Counted from the first letter of the stretch, positions 1-7,226 are shown. The stretch: DNA of 15,462 bases from Evtepia sp. (GCA_020025735.1 JAHHRP010000034.1:1-15462); one strand, 5' to 3'. The notes: generated from the sequence alone by a model not told the origin. Numbers and translations are program-made.

Positions 1-74
1 TGTTTATTCTGTGCGGCAGAGGACGTTTTTCTCTCTTCCGCGAGAAAACCCCTTGCTTTTTTCGAGGGAAATCA

Positions 75-92
75 TACCATACTTTAATGGTA
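75..92. promoter_or_regulatory. Inverted repeat upstream of the hydrolase gene
   Basis: TACCAT-N6-ATGGTA is a perfect 6-bp inverted repeat in the AT-rich part of the leader, about 80 bases before the hydrolase start. Nearby hexamers (TTGCTT at 53-58, TTGACG at 124-129) make only weak promoters, so I cannot place a start site. It may be an operator or chance. The rest of positions 1-174 shows no supported gene. Confidence 0.3.
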
Positions 93-174
93 ATGTCAAT
101 TTTCTCTGGGGGGCTGCCTTCCCTTGACGGTGTGATGGTGATGTGCCAAAATAGAACAGAAGGAGGCGAGCGCA

Positions 175-924
175 ATGATGCAGACGTGGTTGAAGAGCAG
201 ACATGGCTATGAGATTCCCTGCCGATGGAACTGGGATGGACAGGAGCAGGTGGTGATTGTCTGTCACGGGTTCGGCAGCAGTAAGGAAAGCCCCATGGCC
301 CAGGCAGTGGCAAAGGAATTGCCCCGTCTGGGTGTGGGTGTGGTTCGGTTTGATTTTCCAGCGCATGGAGAGAGTCCTGTGTGGCAGGAAGGGCTGCGGG
401 TACCGTATTGTATTGACGATTTGGAGACGGTGGAGCAAGCGGTCTTGTCCAAGGCACCGGGGGCCGAGATCGGGTATTTTTCCTCTAGTTTTGGGGCGTA
501 CATCACGCTGCTCCGACTCATCCGAGATCCTCGCAAAAAGGCTCGTGGTTTTTTACGGTCAGCTGCTGTGACCATGCCGACCCTGGTGGCAGAATGGGTG
601 GATGATCAGGCACAAGCAGACCTTGCCCGCCAGGGCTATTTTGTCCCTGCGTATGACTATGTGCGGCAGATGCGTCTGACGGATGCCTTTTTGCAGGATT
701 TGCAGCGAGGGGACATTTTTGCAGGATGGCGTCCAGAGTTGGCAGAGCTTGCCATGGTCCACGGCAGGCAGGACAGTGTGGTGCCCGTGGCAGGGGTACG
801 GCGGTTTGCACAGAGGTTTGGAGCGCATCTGACCGAGTTTCCCCATGGAGATCATGGTCTGATGGGGGCTGGTGAGGCAGAAGAGGTGCTTGCACTGGCG
901 GGTGCTTTTTTCCAACGCTTGTGA
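175..924 (+). CDS. Alpha/beta hydrolase (serine aminopeptidase/esterase-like)
   Basis: This 249-residue protein has the layout of a small cytoplasmic alpha/beta hydrolase. The oxyanion-hole motif HGFGSS lies at 31-36, followed by FDFPAHGES (59-67). The nucleophile elbow is around Ser105 in SSSFG (103-107), with a likely acid Asp200 in GRQDSVVP and a catalytic His227 in HGDHGL. The usual GxSxG elbow has its first Gly replaced by Ser103. There is no signal peptide. An AGGAGG site at 161-166 precedes two adjacent ATGs (175 and 178); 175 is used here and the choice changes one residue. The family covers esterases, lipases and peptidases, so the substrate cannot be named. No clear terminator follows, and degV has its own promoter just downstream. 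The fold call is firm, the reaction unknown. Confidence 0.85.
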   Translation: MMQTWLKSRHGYEIPCRWNWDGQEQVVIVCHGFGSSKESPMAQAVAKELPRLGVGVVRFDFPAHGESPVWQEGLRVPYCIDDLETVEQAVLSKAPGAEIGYFSSSFGAYITLLRLIRDPRKKARGFLRSAAVTMPTLVAEWVDDQAQADLARQGYFVPAYDYVRQMRLTDAFLQDLQRGDIFAGWRPELAELAMVHGRQDSVVPVAGVRRFAQRFGAHLTEFPHGDHGLMGAGEAEEVLALAGAFFQRL

Positions 925-951
925 GCAGCAGGGAGAAAAAGGGCTTTGGTA

Positions 952-980
952 TTGAAAACGGAAGAGAATACAGGTATAAT
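952..980 (+). promoter_or_regulatory. Promoter for the degV-family gene
   Basis: TTGAAA (952-957), a 17-base spacer and a perfect TATAAT (975-980) match a housekeeping sigma-A promoter. Transcription would start near 987, giving a leader of about 105 bases before the ATG at 1094. I see no convincing structure in that leader. Confidence 0.7.
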
Positions 981-1093
981 ATCCTTGGGAACTTTTAGAC
1001 AAAAATCATGATTAAGTATTTTTTTGTTTTATTTTAGTGGATGGTACCTCCCGTTCTGGCGGTCGAGGTCTGTGTTTGAGAGGAAGGATAACT

Positions 1094-1945
1094 ATGAGTA
1101 AACCTGTTTGTATCACCGCCGACAGTACCTGTGACTTAACACAGGAGCTGTTGGAGCGGTTCCAAGTGAAGACAATCCCTCTGCACATTTTACTGGGAGA
1201 AGAGAACTATCTGGATGGTGTGGATTTCACCCAGGAGATGATTTTTGCACGCTATGCTGAAGATAAGGTGTTGCCCCGCACGGCGGCAGCCAGCCCCCAG
1301 GAGTTTATTCAATTCTTTACTCCTTTGGTGGAAGCGGGGTATGAGGTGGTTTTTTTAAGCATCAGCTCTGGGCTGTCTGGGAGCTATCAGAATGCGGTGA
1401 TTGCAGCGCAGGAGATGCCGGGGGTTTATCCGGTGGATACGCTTCAGCTAACCACAGGCATGGGCCACATGGCGTTGGCGGCCAGCCGGATGCGGGATGA
1501 GGGAATGGATGCAGCCTCTATTGCGGCAGCGATGAAGGAGATGTCTGCCAAGGTCAATGTGAGTTTTGTCATTGACACATTAGAGTATATGTGGAAAGGT
1601 GGCCGCTGCACGGGAGTGGCTGCGTTTGGAGCTAACCTGCTCAACCTCAAGCCCTGTATTGAGATGCGCAATGGCAAGTTGGAGGTTTGCAAAAAATACC
1701 GTGGCAACATTGAAAAGGTCTATGAGAAGTACATTGCAGAGCGTTTGAAGGGGAAACAGGTGGACCCGTCCTATATTTTTATAACCACTTCCAGTGCGCC
1801 TACGCCAGAGCAGGCAGAACGTCTAGAGAGCGCTGTGCGTAAGGCAGTGCCAGAAGTCAAAGAGATCTTTTTCACCCGGACAGGCTGTACTGTGACGTCC
1901 CACTGCGGACCTGGCACTATGGGGGTATTGTTTGTAGAGATTTGA
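1094..1945 (+). CDS. DegV family (FakB-like) fatty-acid-binding protein
   Basis: This 283-residue protein matches DegV-family length and motifs. It has the N-terminal ITADSTCDLT segment (7-16), a ligand-loop threonine at 63, SISSGLSGSYQ (89-99), LEYMWKGGR (163-171) and the C-terminal HCGPGTMGVLF (270-280). Family members bind one fatty acid in a closed pocket. Characterised FakB proteins present it to the kinase FakA, which makes acyl-phosphate for phospholipid synthesis. FakA is not in this window. The usual TSQPS-like loop reads TAAAS here (63-67), a mild divergence. I chose ATG 1094 because AGGAAGG (1081-1087) sits at the right distance; an in-frame extension to 1037 lacks a ribosome site and adds residues unlike the family. 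The fatty-acid role is inferred from family. Confidence 0.92.
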   Translation: MSKPVCITADSTCDLTQELLERFQVKTIPLHILLGEENYLDGVDFTQEMIFARYAEDKVLPRTAAASPQEFIQFFTPLVEAGYEVVFLSISSGLSGSYQNAVIAAQEMPGVYPVDTLQLTTGMGHMALAASRMRDEGMDAASIAAAMKEMSAKVNVSFVIDTLEYMWKGGRCTGVAAFGANLLNLKPCIEMRNGKLEVCKKYRGNIEKVYEKYIAERLKGKQVDPSYIFITTSSAPTPEQAERLESAVRKAVPEVKEIFFTRTGCTVTSHCGPGTMGVLFVEI

Positions 1946-1948
1946 GAT

Positions 1949-1980
1949 CAAAAAGTAATTAGTTGTTACAGTTTTGTTGA
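1949..1980 (+). promoter_or_regulatory. Partial WalR-type site within an imperfect inverted repeat
   Basis: TGTTAC-N5-TGTTGA (1964-1980) resembles the WalR/VicR direct repeat TGTWAH-N5-TGTWAH with one mismatch in the second half. It lies just upstream of the -35 of the PcsB-like gene. It overlaps an imperfect hairpin whose arms are CAAAA/TTTTG and GTAA/TTAC (1949-1976), which could instead be a weak end signal for degV. The match is suggestive only. Confidence 0.3.
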
Positions 1981-1996
1981 AGTTTTGTGTTTTTTC

Positions 1997-2025
1997 TTGC
2001 AAATAGAAGCAGATTGTGATATACT
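1997..2025 (+). promoter_or_regulatory. Extended -10 promoter for the PcsB-like peptidase gene
   Basis: TTGCAA (1997-2002), a 17-base spacer and TATACT (2020-2025), with TG at 2017-2018, form an extended -10 promoter. The start site would be near 2032, about 48 bases before the chosen ATG at 2080. Confidence 0.65.
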
Positions 2026-2079
2026 TTAAACTACGGATCGTGGAAGTTTATGACAATCAAAAACCAAGAGGTGATGACG

Positions 2080-3390
2080 ATGCAGCATATTACGTGTTCC
2101 AAGGTACAAGGGAAGCGGTTTGGTGCAATGGTTTTGGCACTGGTGATGGTCTTTTTTGCACTGGCTGCCGCGCTGCCTGCCGCCCAGGCTGTGACCAAAC
2201 AGGACATCGAAAATCTGAAATCTCAGGCCGCAAATCTGAATAAAGAGAAGGCCGGTATTCAGGCAGAGTTGAACAAACTTGCCAACTCCAAAGATGTTGC
2301 CTTGGAGCAGAAATTCCTGCTGGAAAAGAAAATCAACGTACTCAAGGAAGAGATTGCCTTGTCCGAGCAGTCCATCCAGGAGTATGGGAAGATGATCGCC
2401 CAGAAGGAAGAGGAATTGGCCAAAGCAAAAATGGATGAGGCCAAGTACCACGATGAGTTCTGTCAACGTGTACGCAGTATGGAAGAACGGGGCAATGTGT
2501 CCTACTGGTCTGTGCTGTTTCATGCAAACAGTTTCTCTGATTTGCTCGATCAGATCAACGCCATTTCAGAAGTAGTAGACTATGACAATGCCATTATGGA
2601 CCAGCTGGCTGCCGCCCGTCAGGCCGTAGCAGAGGCCAAGGCCGGGCTGGAGGAAAGCAAGGCTGCTGAAGAAGCTGCCAAAGCCGACTTAGAGCAGCAG
2701 AAAGCGGACCTGTTGGCCGAGGAACGTAAGGTCGATGCAGTAATTCAACAAATTAGCAGCCAGTCCGCTGTTTACGACAAGAAAATGGACGAGCTGAAGC
2801 ATGACTCTTCTGATATTTATAATCAGATTGAGCAGGCAGAGAAAACCTATCAAGCTCAGATCGAGGCGCAGAGACGTGCAGAGGCCAAGAGAAAGGAAGA
2901 AGAGAAAAGAAAGCAGCAGCTGCAACAACAGCAACAGCAGCAGAATCACAACAATGGCGGCAACAATATTCCCAGTGGTGGTTCTGGTGGGTCGAAAGAC
3001 TATCTATGGCCCTTGGCTGGCTTCACCCGGGTTTCTTCTCCCTTTGGCTATCGGAATTGTCCCTACCACGGGCAGGAACTCCACGGTGGCTGTGATGTTC
3101 CGGCGCCTTCTGGTACCCCTATCCGGGCCGCTAAGAGTGGTGTAGTGGTTATCTCTACCTATGGTTCCTCCTATGGGAACTATGTTGTCATTGCCCACGG
3201 GGATGGCTCTCGGACCATGTACGCACACCAGTCCCAGCGGGCTGTGTCTGCTGGAGAGACGGTGTCTCAGGGTCAGACCATTGGTTATGTGGGTACGACT
3301 GGCAGTTCTACTGGCAACCACCTGCACTTTGAACTGTGGCTCAATAGTTCCAGCAGCAGCCGAGTGAATCCTGTGGACTATTGCTTCTAA
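2080..3390 (+). CDS. Secreted PcsB-like coiled-coil protein with M23 (LytM) peptidase domain
   Basis: This 436-residue exported protein probably cleaves peptidoglycan cross-links during growth or division. A signal peptide ends near AAQA (residue 37). A long charged coiled coil follows (about 40-280), containing the PcsB/CwlO-type segment around RVRSMEERGNVSYWSVLFHANS (131-150 region). A Gln/Asn/Gly-rich linker (about 280-305) leads to an M23 domain (about 308-430). The zinc and catalytic residues appear intact: His335 and Asp339 (HGGCD), His383 (YAH), His414 and His416 (HLH). It therefore looks like an active enzyme, not a degenerate EnvC/NlpD-type activator. PcsB-like proteins often work with FtsEX, which is not in this window. 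ATG 2080 is chosen because AAGAGGTG (2066-2073) is well spaced; 2050 and 2074 are in-frame alternatives. Confidence 0.93.
   Translation: MQHITCSKVQGKRFGAMVLALVMVFFALAAALPAAQAVTKQDIENLKSQAANLNKEKAGIQAELNKLANSKDVALEQKFLLEKKINVLKEEIALSEQSIQEYGKMIAQKEEELAKAKMDEAKYHDEFCQRVRSMEERGNVSYWSVLFHANSFSDLLDQINAISEVVDYDNAIMDQLAAARQAVAEAKAGLEESKAAEEAAKADLEQQKADLLAEERKVDAVIQQISSQSAVYDKKMDELKHDSSDIYNQIEQAEKTYQAQIEAQRRAEAKRKEEEKRKQQLQQQQQQQNHNNGGNNIPSGGSGGSKDYLWPLAGFTRVSSPFGYRNCPYHGQELHGGCDVPAPSGTPIRAAKSGVVVISTYGSSYGNYVVIAHGDGSRTMYAHQSQRAVSAGETVSQGQTIGYVGTTGSSTGNHLHFELWLNSSSSSRVNPVDYCF
2914..2943 (+). repeat. CAG/CAA codon tract encoding poly-Gln in the M23 protein linker
   Basis: Ten codons read Gln-Gln-Leu followed by seven Gln, in mixed CAG and CAA. 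The tract lies at the junction between coiled coil and peptidase domain and is followed by an Asn/Gly/Ser-rich spacer. It encodes a flexible linker and could vary in length between strains by slippage. Confidence 0.8.
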
Positions 3391-3409
3391 AGTAAAATGC
3401 AACGGAACA

Positions 3410-3456
3410 AAAAGCGGATCGCACATCATATAGTGTGCGGTCCGCTTTTCTTTTTT
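3410..3456. terminator. Bidirectional terminator between the M23 gene and trmO
   Basis: A stem with arms AAAAGCGGATCGCAC (3410-3424) and its near-perfect complement (3435-3449, one G:T pair) has a 10-base loop. It is followed by a T-rich run to 3456. The A-rich left flank gives a T-rich tail on the minus strand too, so it serves both convergent genes. Confidence 0.88.
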
Positions 3457-3463
3457 GAGGTTA

Positions 3464-4165
3464 TCACAGGGGAGTCGTTCGCTTTTCCAGAGAAAGGACA
3501 GTGAGCACGTTTTCCTGCACAGAAAACTTCACCTCCCAGTCCCCAAAGGCCATGCCATAGACCCGATCTGGGTTGTTTTGATAGGATGGCCGGGGGTCCT
3601 GAGCCAGGACGCCCAGCAGGGCTTTCCGGTCCTGATCGGGCAGCAGGGCAAGCAGAGAGGGAGGGCAGTCTATGGTTAGCCGATCCTCCGTGCCGCTGGC
3701 GGTAAAGCCGCCCAGCGCTTCTGGGTGGGCATCGGTGTAGGGAAGATAGGGTTTGATGTCAAGGATTGGCGTGCCGTCCAGCAGGTCTGCGCCAGAAACA
3801 TAGAGGACAGGCCCTTGTGCGGTGTGCAGTTCGATTTCCTCCAGTTTGACACAGGACAGGCCGATGGGGTTTGGGCGGAAAGGGGAGCGGGTGGCAAAGA
3901 CGCCTAGCCGGGTGTTTCCGCCCAGACGCGGCGGCCGAACCGTAGGGGACCAGTTTGGTCGAATGGCCTGGGAAAAGGACCAGATCAGCCACAGATGGGA
4001 AAAGCCTTCCAACCCCCGCAGGGCGTCGGGGTTTCGGTACGCTGGGGTAAAGACAATGGAGGCGCGCAGTTCAGCCACCAGTCCGCTCTGCCGGGGGATA
4101 CCAAACTTGGTGGGAAAGGAACTGTGCATGGTGGCGATGGCCTTTATAGTAATTTGCTCATGCAT
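3464..4165 (-). CDS. trmO: tRNA (t6A37) N6-methyltransferase TrmO
   Basis: TrmO uses S-adenosylmethionine to methylate t6A at position 37 of certain threonine tRNAs, giving m6t6A. The 233-residue length matches characterised TrmO. Visible motifs are the N-terminal SSFPTKFGIPRQSG (15-28), LEGFSHLWLIWSF (52-64), and the SAM-site region with RPPRLGG (77-83) and GVFATRSPFRPNPIGLS (88-104). GTPILDIKPYLPYTD (131-145) and a C-terminal domain with LAQDPRPSYQ and YGM follow. The open frame extends upstream to 4441, but MHEQ at 4165 follows a good AAGGTG site and matches family N termini. The gene converges with the M23 gene and diverges from the CoA-transferase gene. Assignment is firm. Confidence 0.94.
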   Translation of the reverse strand: MHEQITIKAIATMHSSFPTKFGIPRQSGLVAELRASIVFTPAYRNPDALRGLEGFSHLWLIWSFSQAIRPNWSPTVRPPRLGGNTRLGVFATRSPFRPNPIGLSCVKLEEIELHTAQGPVLYVSGADLLDGTPILDIKPYLPYTDAHPEALGGFTASGTEDRLTIDCPPSLLALLPDQDRKALLGVLAQDPRPSYQNNPDRVYGMAFGDWEVKFSVQENVLTVLSLEKRTTPL

Positions 4166-4201
4166 GGGAACACCTTCTCTTCTTCTGGTGGGATTTGTTT
4201 C

Positions 4202-4230
4202 AGTATACCCTGTTGGAGGCAGTTGGGCAA
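4202..4230 (-). promoter_or_regulatory. Promoter for trmO
   Basis: Read on the minus strand, TTGCCC (4225-4230), a 17-base spacer and TATACT (4202-4207) lie 37 bases before the trmO start. This is a reasonable sigma-A-type match. Confidence 0.5.
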
Positions 4231-4255
4231 GAAAATCCTCTAAAAATGGAAAAAG

Positions 4256-4271
4256 AAGGCAAGTCTGCCTT
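4256..4271. promoter_or_regulatory. Palindrome overlapping the CoA-transferase promoter
   Basis: AAGGCA-AGTC-TGCCTT is a perfect 6-bp inverted repeat with a 4-base centre. It touches the -35 hexamer of the CoA-transferase promoter and lies between the two divergent promoters. It could be an operator for a regulator not in this window. No T-run follows on the plus strand. Confidence 0.4.
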
Positions 4272-4297
4272 GCGGGCATGGAAAAGCATGTTATAAT
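4270..4297 (+). promoter_or_regulatory. Extended -10 promoter for the CoA-transferase gene
   Basis: TTGCGG (4270-4275), a 16-base spacer and TATAAT (4292-4297), preceded by TG at 4289-4290, form an extended -10 promoter. The leader is about 60 bases and includes an AGGAGA site before ATG 4365. Confidence 0.6.
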
Positions 4298-4364
4298 AAT
4301 AAAATACAATAGCATGGGACGGGTGTGCGGAGAAGTGCAGCCGTGAAAAAGGAGAAAAGACCAC

Positions 4365-6011
4365 ATGAGTAAGATCATCTCTGCCGCTGAAGCGGCGGCA
4401 TTCGTAAAGGACGGCTGTACCCTGACCACAACAGGGTTCAATGGCTTTGGCTGCCCAGAGGATTTGATTATGGCCTTGGCTGACCAGTATGACCAGACCG
4501 GCCACCCACGGGATGTGTCTCTGGTTAAATGTACTAGTCAGGGGGATGGCAAAGGGCGGGGCGTGAGCCATTTGGCAGAAAAACCTGGCCTGATTCGAGA
4601 GATTATTCTTTCCCATATGGGGTATGACCCTGGTTTGCGGAAGCTGGTTCAGGAGGAGAAGGCCGCTTGCTTTATGCTTCCCTTGGGGAATTTGATGCAG
4701 CTGTTCCGCGCCATTGCAGGTGGTTTGCCTGGTGCCATTGCTACCACGGGGATTGGTACGTTTGCTGATCCCAGAAATGGTGGCGGTAAAGCCAATGACA
4801 AGGCGCGGGAGTCAGGGCGAGAGGTGGTTTCCTTGGTGGAACTGGGAGGACGAGAGTGTCTATTTTATCCTTCTTTCCCCATTGATGTCTGCTTTATTCG
4901 GGCTACTTATGGAGATGAGGCGGGCAATCTGTCGATTCGCAACGAGGCCATGAACATAGAGCAGTTTGAGGTGGCCGCAGCCGTTCATAATTCTGGAGGT
5001 GTGGTGATTGCTCAAGTGGATAAGATTGTAAAAGCGGGCAGTATTCCAGCCAAGGAAGTTTTGATTCATGGTTTTATGGTGGACTACCTGGTGGAGGGTC
5101 GTCCGGCGTATAGCTGTCAAAGTTTTGAGACAGAGGAGTTCCGTCCAGAGATCGCAGGTTTAGCAACGGTTCCCGCCCGTGGTTTTGATCCCTTGCCCAT
5201 GGGTCCCCGAAAGATCTGCTGCCGTCGGGCGGCTATGGAGCTTAAACCTGGCGCGCTGATTAACCTTGGTATTGGGATGCCCGGTGGCATTGGGGCAGTT
5301 GCTGAGGAGGAAGGACTGTCAGATCTGTTTACCCTTTCCTTGGAGTGTGGTCCGCTGGGTGGCGTTCCGCTGGGGGGGATCGACTTTGGTGCTACCGTCA
5401 ATCCTGAAGCGATGTATCGAATGGCAGACATTCTTCAGCTTTATGATGGCGGTGCTTTGGACTTGGCAGTGCTGGGCTTTGCAGAAGTGGATCGTTTTGG
5501 GAATGTCAATGCACACAGCTTTAACCAACGGGTAGTTGGTGCCGGTGGGTTTATTGACATTACTCAGAACGCTGCCAAGCTCTGTTTTATTGGGACCTTT
5601 ACTGCGGGCAAGCAGGACGTGGGACTAAAGGGGGAGGGACTGGTGATCCATACCCAAGGTCCTCAAAAGAAGTTTTTGGAGGCAGTGGAATCCATCACGT
5701 TCTCTGGCCGCGAGGCGCTGCGGAAAGGGCAAGAGGTTCTTTATATCACCGAACGGGCGGTGTTCCGGTTGGAAGAAGAGGGTTTGACGCTGATAGAGAT
5801 CGCCCACGGGGTGGACTTACAGAAGGATGTTTTAGATCAGATGGCATTCCATCCAGTCGTTCCAGAGTATATCCGCTATATGGACCCCCGTCTTTTTCGG
5901 GAAGGTCCCATGGGACTCACTGCGGATCAGATGGAGATTATTGAGCCAGAGTATGAATTTTGGCGTGATCTTCCCTCTGGCAGTGAGGACGGCGAGGGCC
6001 GGAACACTTGA
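4365..6011 (+). CDS. Fused alpha-beta family I acyl-CoA:carboxylate CoA-transferase
   Basis: This 548-residue cytoplasmic enzyme moves CoA between an acyl-CoA and a free acid. Both half-enzymes are fused in one chain: an alpha-like half (about 1-275) with the Gly-rich GFNGFGCPEDL (24-34), and a beta-like half (about 285-530). The catalytic glutamate is Glu327 in SLECGPLGGVP, forming the usual glutamyl-CoA thioester. The oxyanion-loop region GIGMPGGIG (302-310) is intact. Length and layout match the propionate CoA-transferase (Pct)/YdiF group. Plausible substrates are acetate, propionate, butyrate, lactate or acetoacetate; the sequence alone does not decide. It has its own promoter and a strong terminator, so it is probably monocistronic. 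Family assignment is firm; a pct label would be a guess. Confidence 0.93.
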   Translation: MSKIISAAEAAAFVKDGCTLTTTGFNGFGCPEDLIMALADQYDQTGHPRDVSLVKCTSQGDGKGRGVSHLAEKPGLIREIILSHMGYDPGLRKLVQEEKAACFMLPLGNLMQLFRAIAGGLPGAIATTGIGTFADPRNGGGKANDKARESGREVVSLVELGGRECLFYPSFPIDVCFIRATYGDEAGNLSIRNEAMNIEQFEVAAAVHNSGGVVIAQVDKIVKAGSIPAKEVLIHGFMVDYLVEGRPAYSCQSFETEEFRPEIAGLATVPARGFDPLPMGPRKICCRRAAMELKPGALINLGIGMPGGIGAVAEEEGLSDLFTLSLECGPLGGVPLGGIDFGATVNPEAMYRMADILQLYDGGALDLAVLGFAEVDRFGNVNAHSFNQRVVGAGGFIDITQNAAKLCFIGTFTAGKQDVGLKGEGLVIHTQGPQKKFLEAVESITFSGREALRKGQEVLYITERAVFRLEEEGLTLIEIAHGVDLQKDVLDQMAFHPVVPEYIRYMDPRLFREGPMGLTADQMEIIEPEYEFWRDLPSGSEDGEGRNT

Positions 6012-6021
6012 GATGGGATCA

Positions 6022-6061
6022 TAAAAAAATCTCGGACGTTTTTTCGTCCGAGATTTTTTTT
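6022..6061. terminator. Bidirectional terminator between the CoA-transferase gene and yeiH
   Basis: Arms ATCTCGGACG (6029-6038) and CGTCCGAGAT (6045-6054) pair perfectly around a T6 loop, with an A-run on the left and a T-run on the right. It works equally for the plus-strand CoA-transferase gene and the minus-strand yeiH gene. Confidence 0.93.
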
Positions 6062-6107
6062 ATGCAATCGAAACAACTGCCGAGCAACAGCGTGTAAGCA
6101 GAATAAC

Positions 6108-7139
6108 TCACCAAAGACCCAGAACGTGCTGCATCAGCAGGCTGACGCCAGTAATACCGATCCAGCAGCAAGCACCCAGCAACAAGGGGGCACCACCGGT
6201 TTTGATCAGTTTGACAATATCGGTGTTCAAACCGATAGCAGCCATCGCTAAGACAATGAAGAATTTACTCAAGGTCTTGATGGGGGAGAAGATTGCGGGA
6301 TCTGCCCCCAATGAGACAGAGATGGTGGTAATAAGGCTGGCAGCGATGAAGTAGAGGATAAAGAAGGGGAAGATTGATTTGATGCTCACGTTTTTACCGT
6401 CAGCAGTTTTCCCCTTTCGGGTCTGGAAGAAGGCCAGCACCAGGGTAATGGGGATGATGGCAAGGGTTCTGGTGAGTTTGACGGTTACTGCTTTGTCCAA
6501 GGTGGCAGAGCCGAGTCCCCACATACTGTCCCAGGTGGCCGCAGCGGCGGTGACAGAGGAGGTATCGTTGACGGCAGTGCCGGCGAAGATCCCAAAGGCC
6601 TCCCCGGAAGTGGTGCTGAAACCAATGAGATTGCCGAGGATCGGAAAGAGAATGGCGGCCAAGACATTGAAGAAGAAGATGACGGAGATGGACTGGGCAA
6701 CTTCTTCATCGTCAGCGTTGATGACCGGGGCAGTAGCGGCAATGGCCGAACCGCCACAGATGGAAGAACCGACCCCGATAAGGGTTGCAATTTTTGGGGG
6801 AAGCTTCAGCACCTTAAAAAGAAGGAAGGCAATGAGCAGAGAAATTGCAATGGTACACACGATAATAGGTAGGGACTGTTTTCCAGTTTGGAGTACGACG
6901 GTAAGGTTCAAGCCGAAGCCAAGCAGGATAACGGCCCATTGCAGGACTTTTTTGGAGGTAAATTTGATTCCTGGGGCCATTCGTCCCTGGTCTTTCAGGG
7001 GGATCGCAATGATCATGCCGAGGAGGATGGCAATGACTGCGCCGCCAACGATGGGGAAGGAGGAACCAAGGAGCCAGGAGGGGATAGCGATGGCCAGACA
7101 GAGCAGAAATCCTCTTCCATTGGTTCTTAGAAAATTCAC
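6108..7139 (-). CDS. yeiH: YeiH/UPF0324 family putative anion exporter
   Basis: This 343-residue protein is strongly hydrophobic, with about 9-11 membrane segments. It carries the family hallmarks GVGSSICGGSAIAATAPVI (122-140), GTAVNDTSSVTAAA (187-200) and AIGLNTDIVKL (301-311). The family is annotated as putative sulfate exporters, but transport is poorly established, so substrate and direction stay open. The start is GTG at 7139: an in-frame stop at 7146-7148 rules out a longer protein, and the next internal Met would remove the first membrane segments. A weak GAAAGTGAT ribosome site precedes it. YeiH genes often have a LysR-type regulator beside them, but none is seen here. A near-ideal promoter lies upstream. 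The family is sure, the function is not. Confidence 0.9.
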   Translation of the reverse strand: MNFLRTNGRGFLLCLAIAIPSWLLGSSFPIVGGAVIAILLGMIIAIPLKDQGRMAPGIKFTSKKVLQWAVILLGFGLNLTVVLQTGKQSLPIIVCTIAISLLIAFLLFKVLKLPPKIATLIGVGSSICGGSAIAATAPVINADDEEVAQSISVIFFFNVLAAILFPILGNLIGFSTTSGEAFGIFAGTAVNDTSSVTAAAATWDSMWGLGSATLDKAVTVKLTRTLAIIPITLVLAFFQTRKGKTADGKNVSIKSIFPFFILYFIAASLITTISVSLGADPAIFSPIKTLSKFFIVLAMAAIGLNTDIVKLIKTGGAPLLLGACCWIGITGVSLLMQHVLGLW

Positions 7140-7197
7140 CGGTGATCACTTTCTTTCTGTTTTAATTTCTCATCATATCCACAAAGGAATCGTTCCT

Positions 7198-7226
7198 ATC
7201 CTACTAAACAAGGAAAAGAATGTCAA
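7198..7226 (-). promoter_or_regulatory. Promoter for yeiH
   Basis: On the minus strand, a perfect TTGACA (complement of 7221-7226), a 17-base spacer and TAGGAT (complement of 7198-7203) lie about 60 bases before the GTG start. The short palindrome GTGATCAC at 7142-7149 sits in the leader next to the ribosome site. Confidence 0.7.

Noticed and set aside
10..41. Possible hairpin terminator at the left edge
   Set aside because: GCGG/CCGC and AGAG/CTCT pair only imperfectly, and no T-run follows on either strand.
1037..1093. Longer N terminus for the degV-family protein
   Set aside because: The added residues are unlike the family, and the AGGAAGG site points to ATG 1094.
2050..2079. Earlier start for the M23 protein at 2050
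   Set aside because: The ribosome site AAGAGGTG lies inside this extension, correctly spaced for ATG 2080.
4166..4441. N-terminal extension of trmO on the minus strand
   Set aside because: It would overlap the divergent CoA-transferase start and the trmO promoter. MHEQ at 4165 has a good ribosome site and matches the family N terminus.
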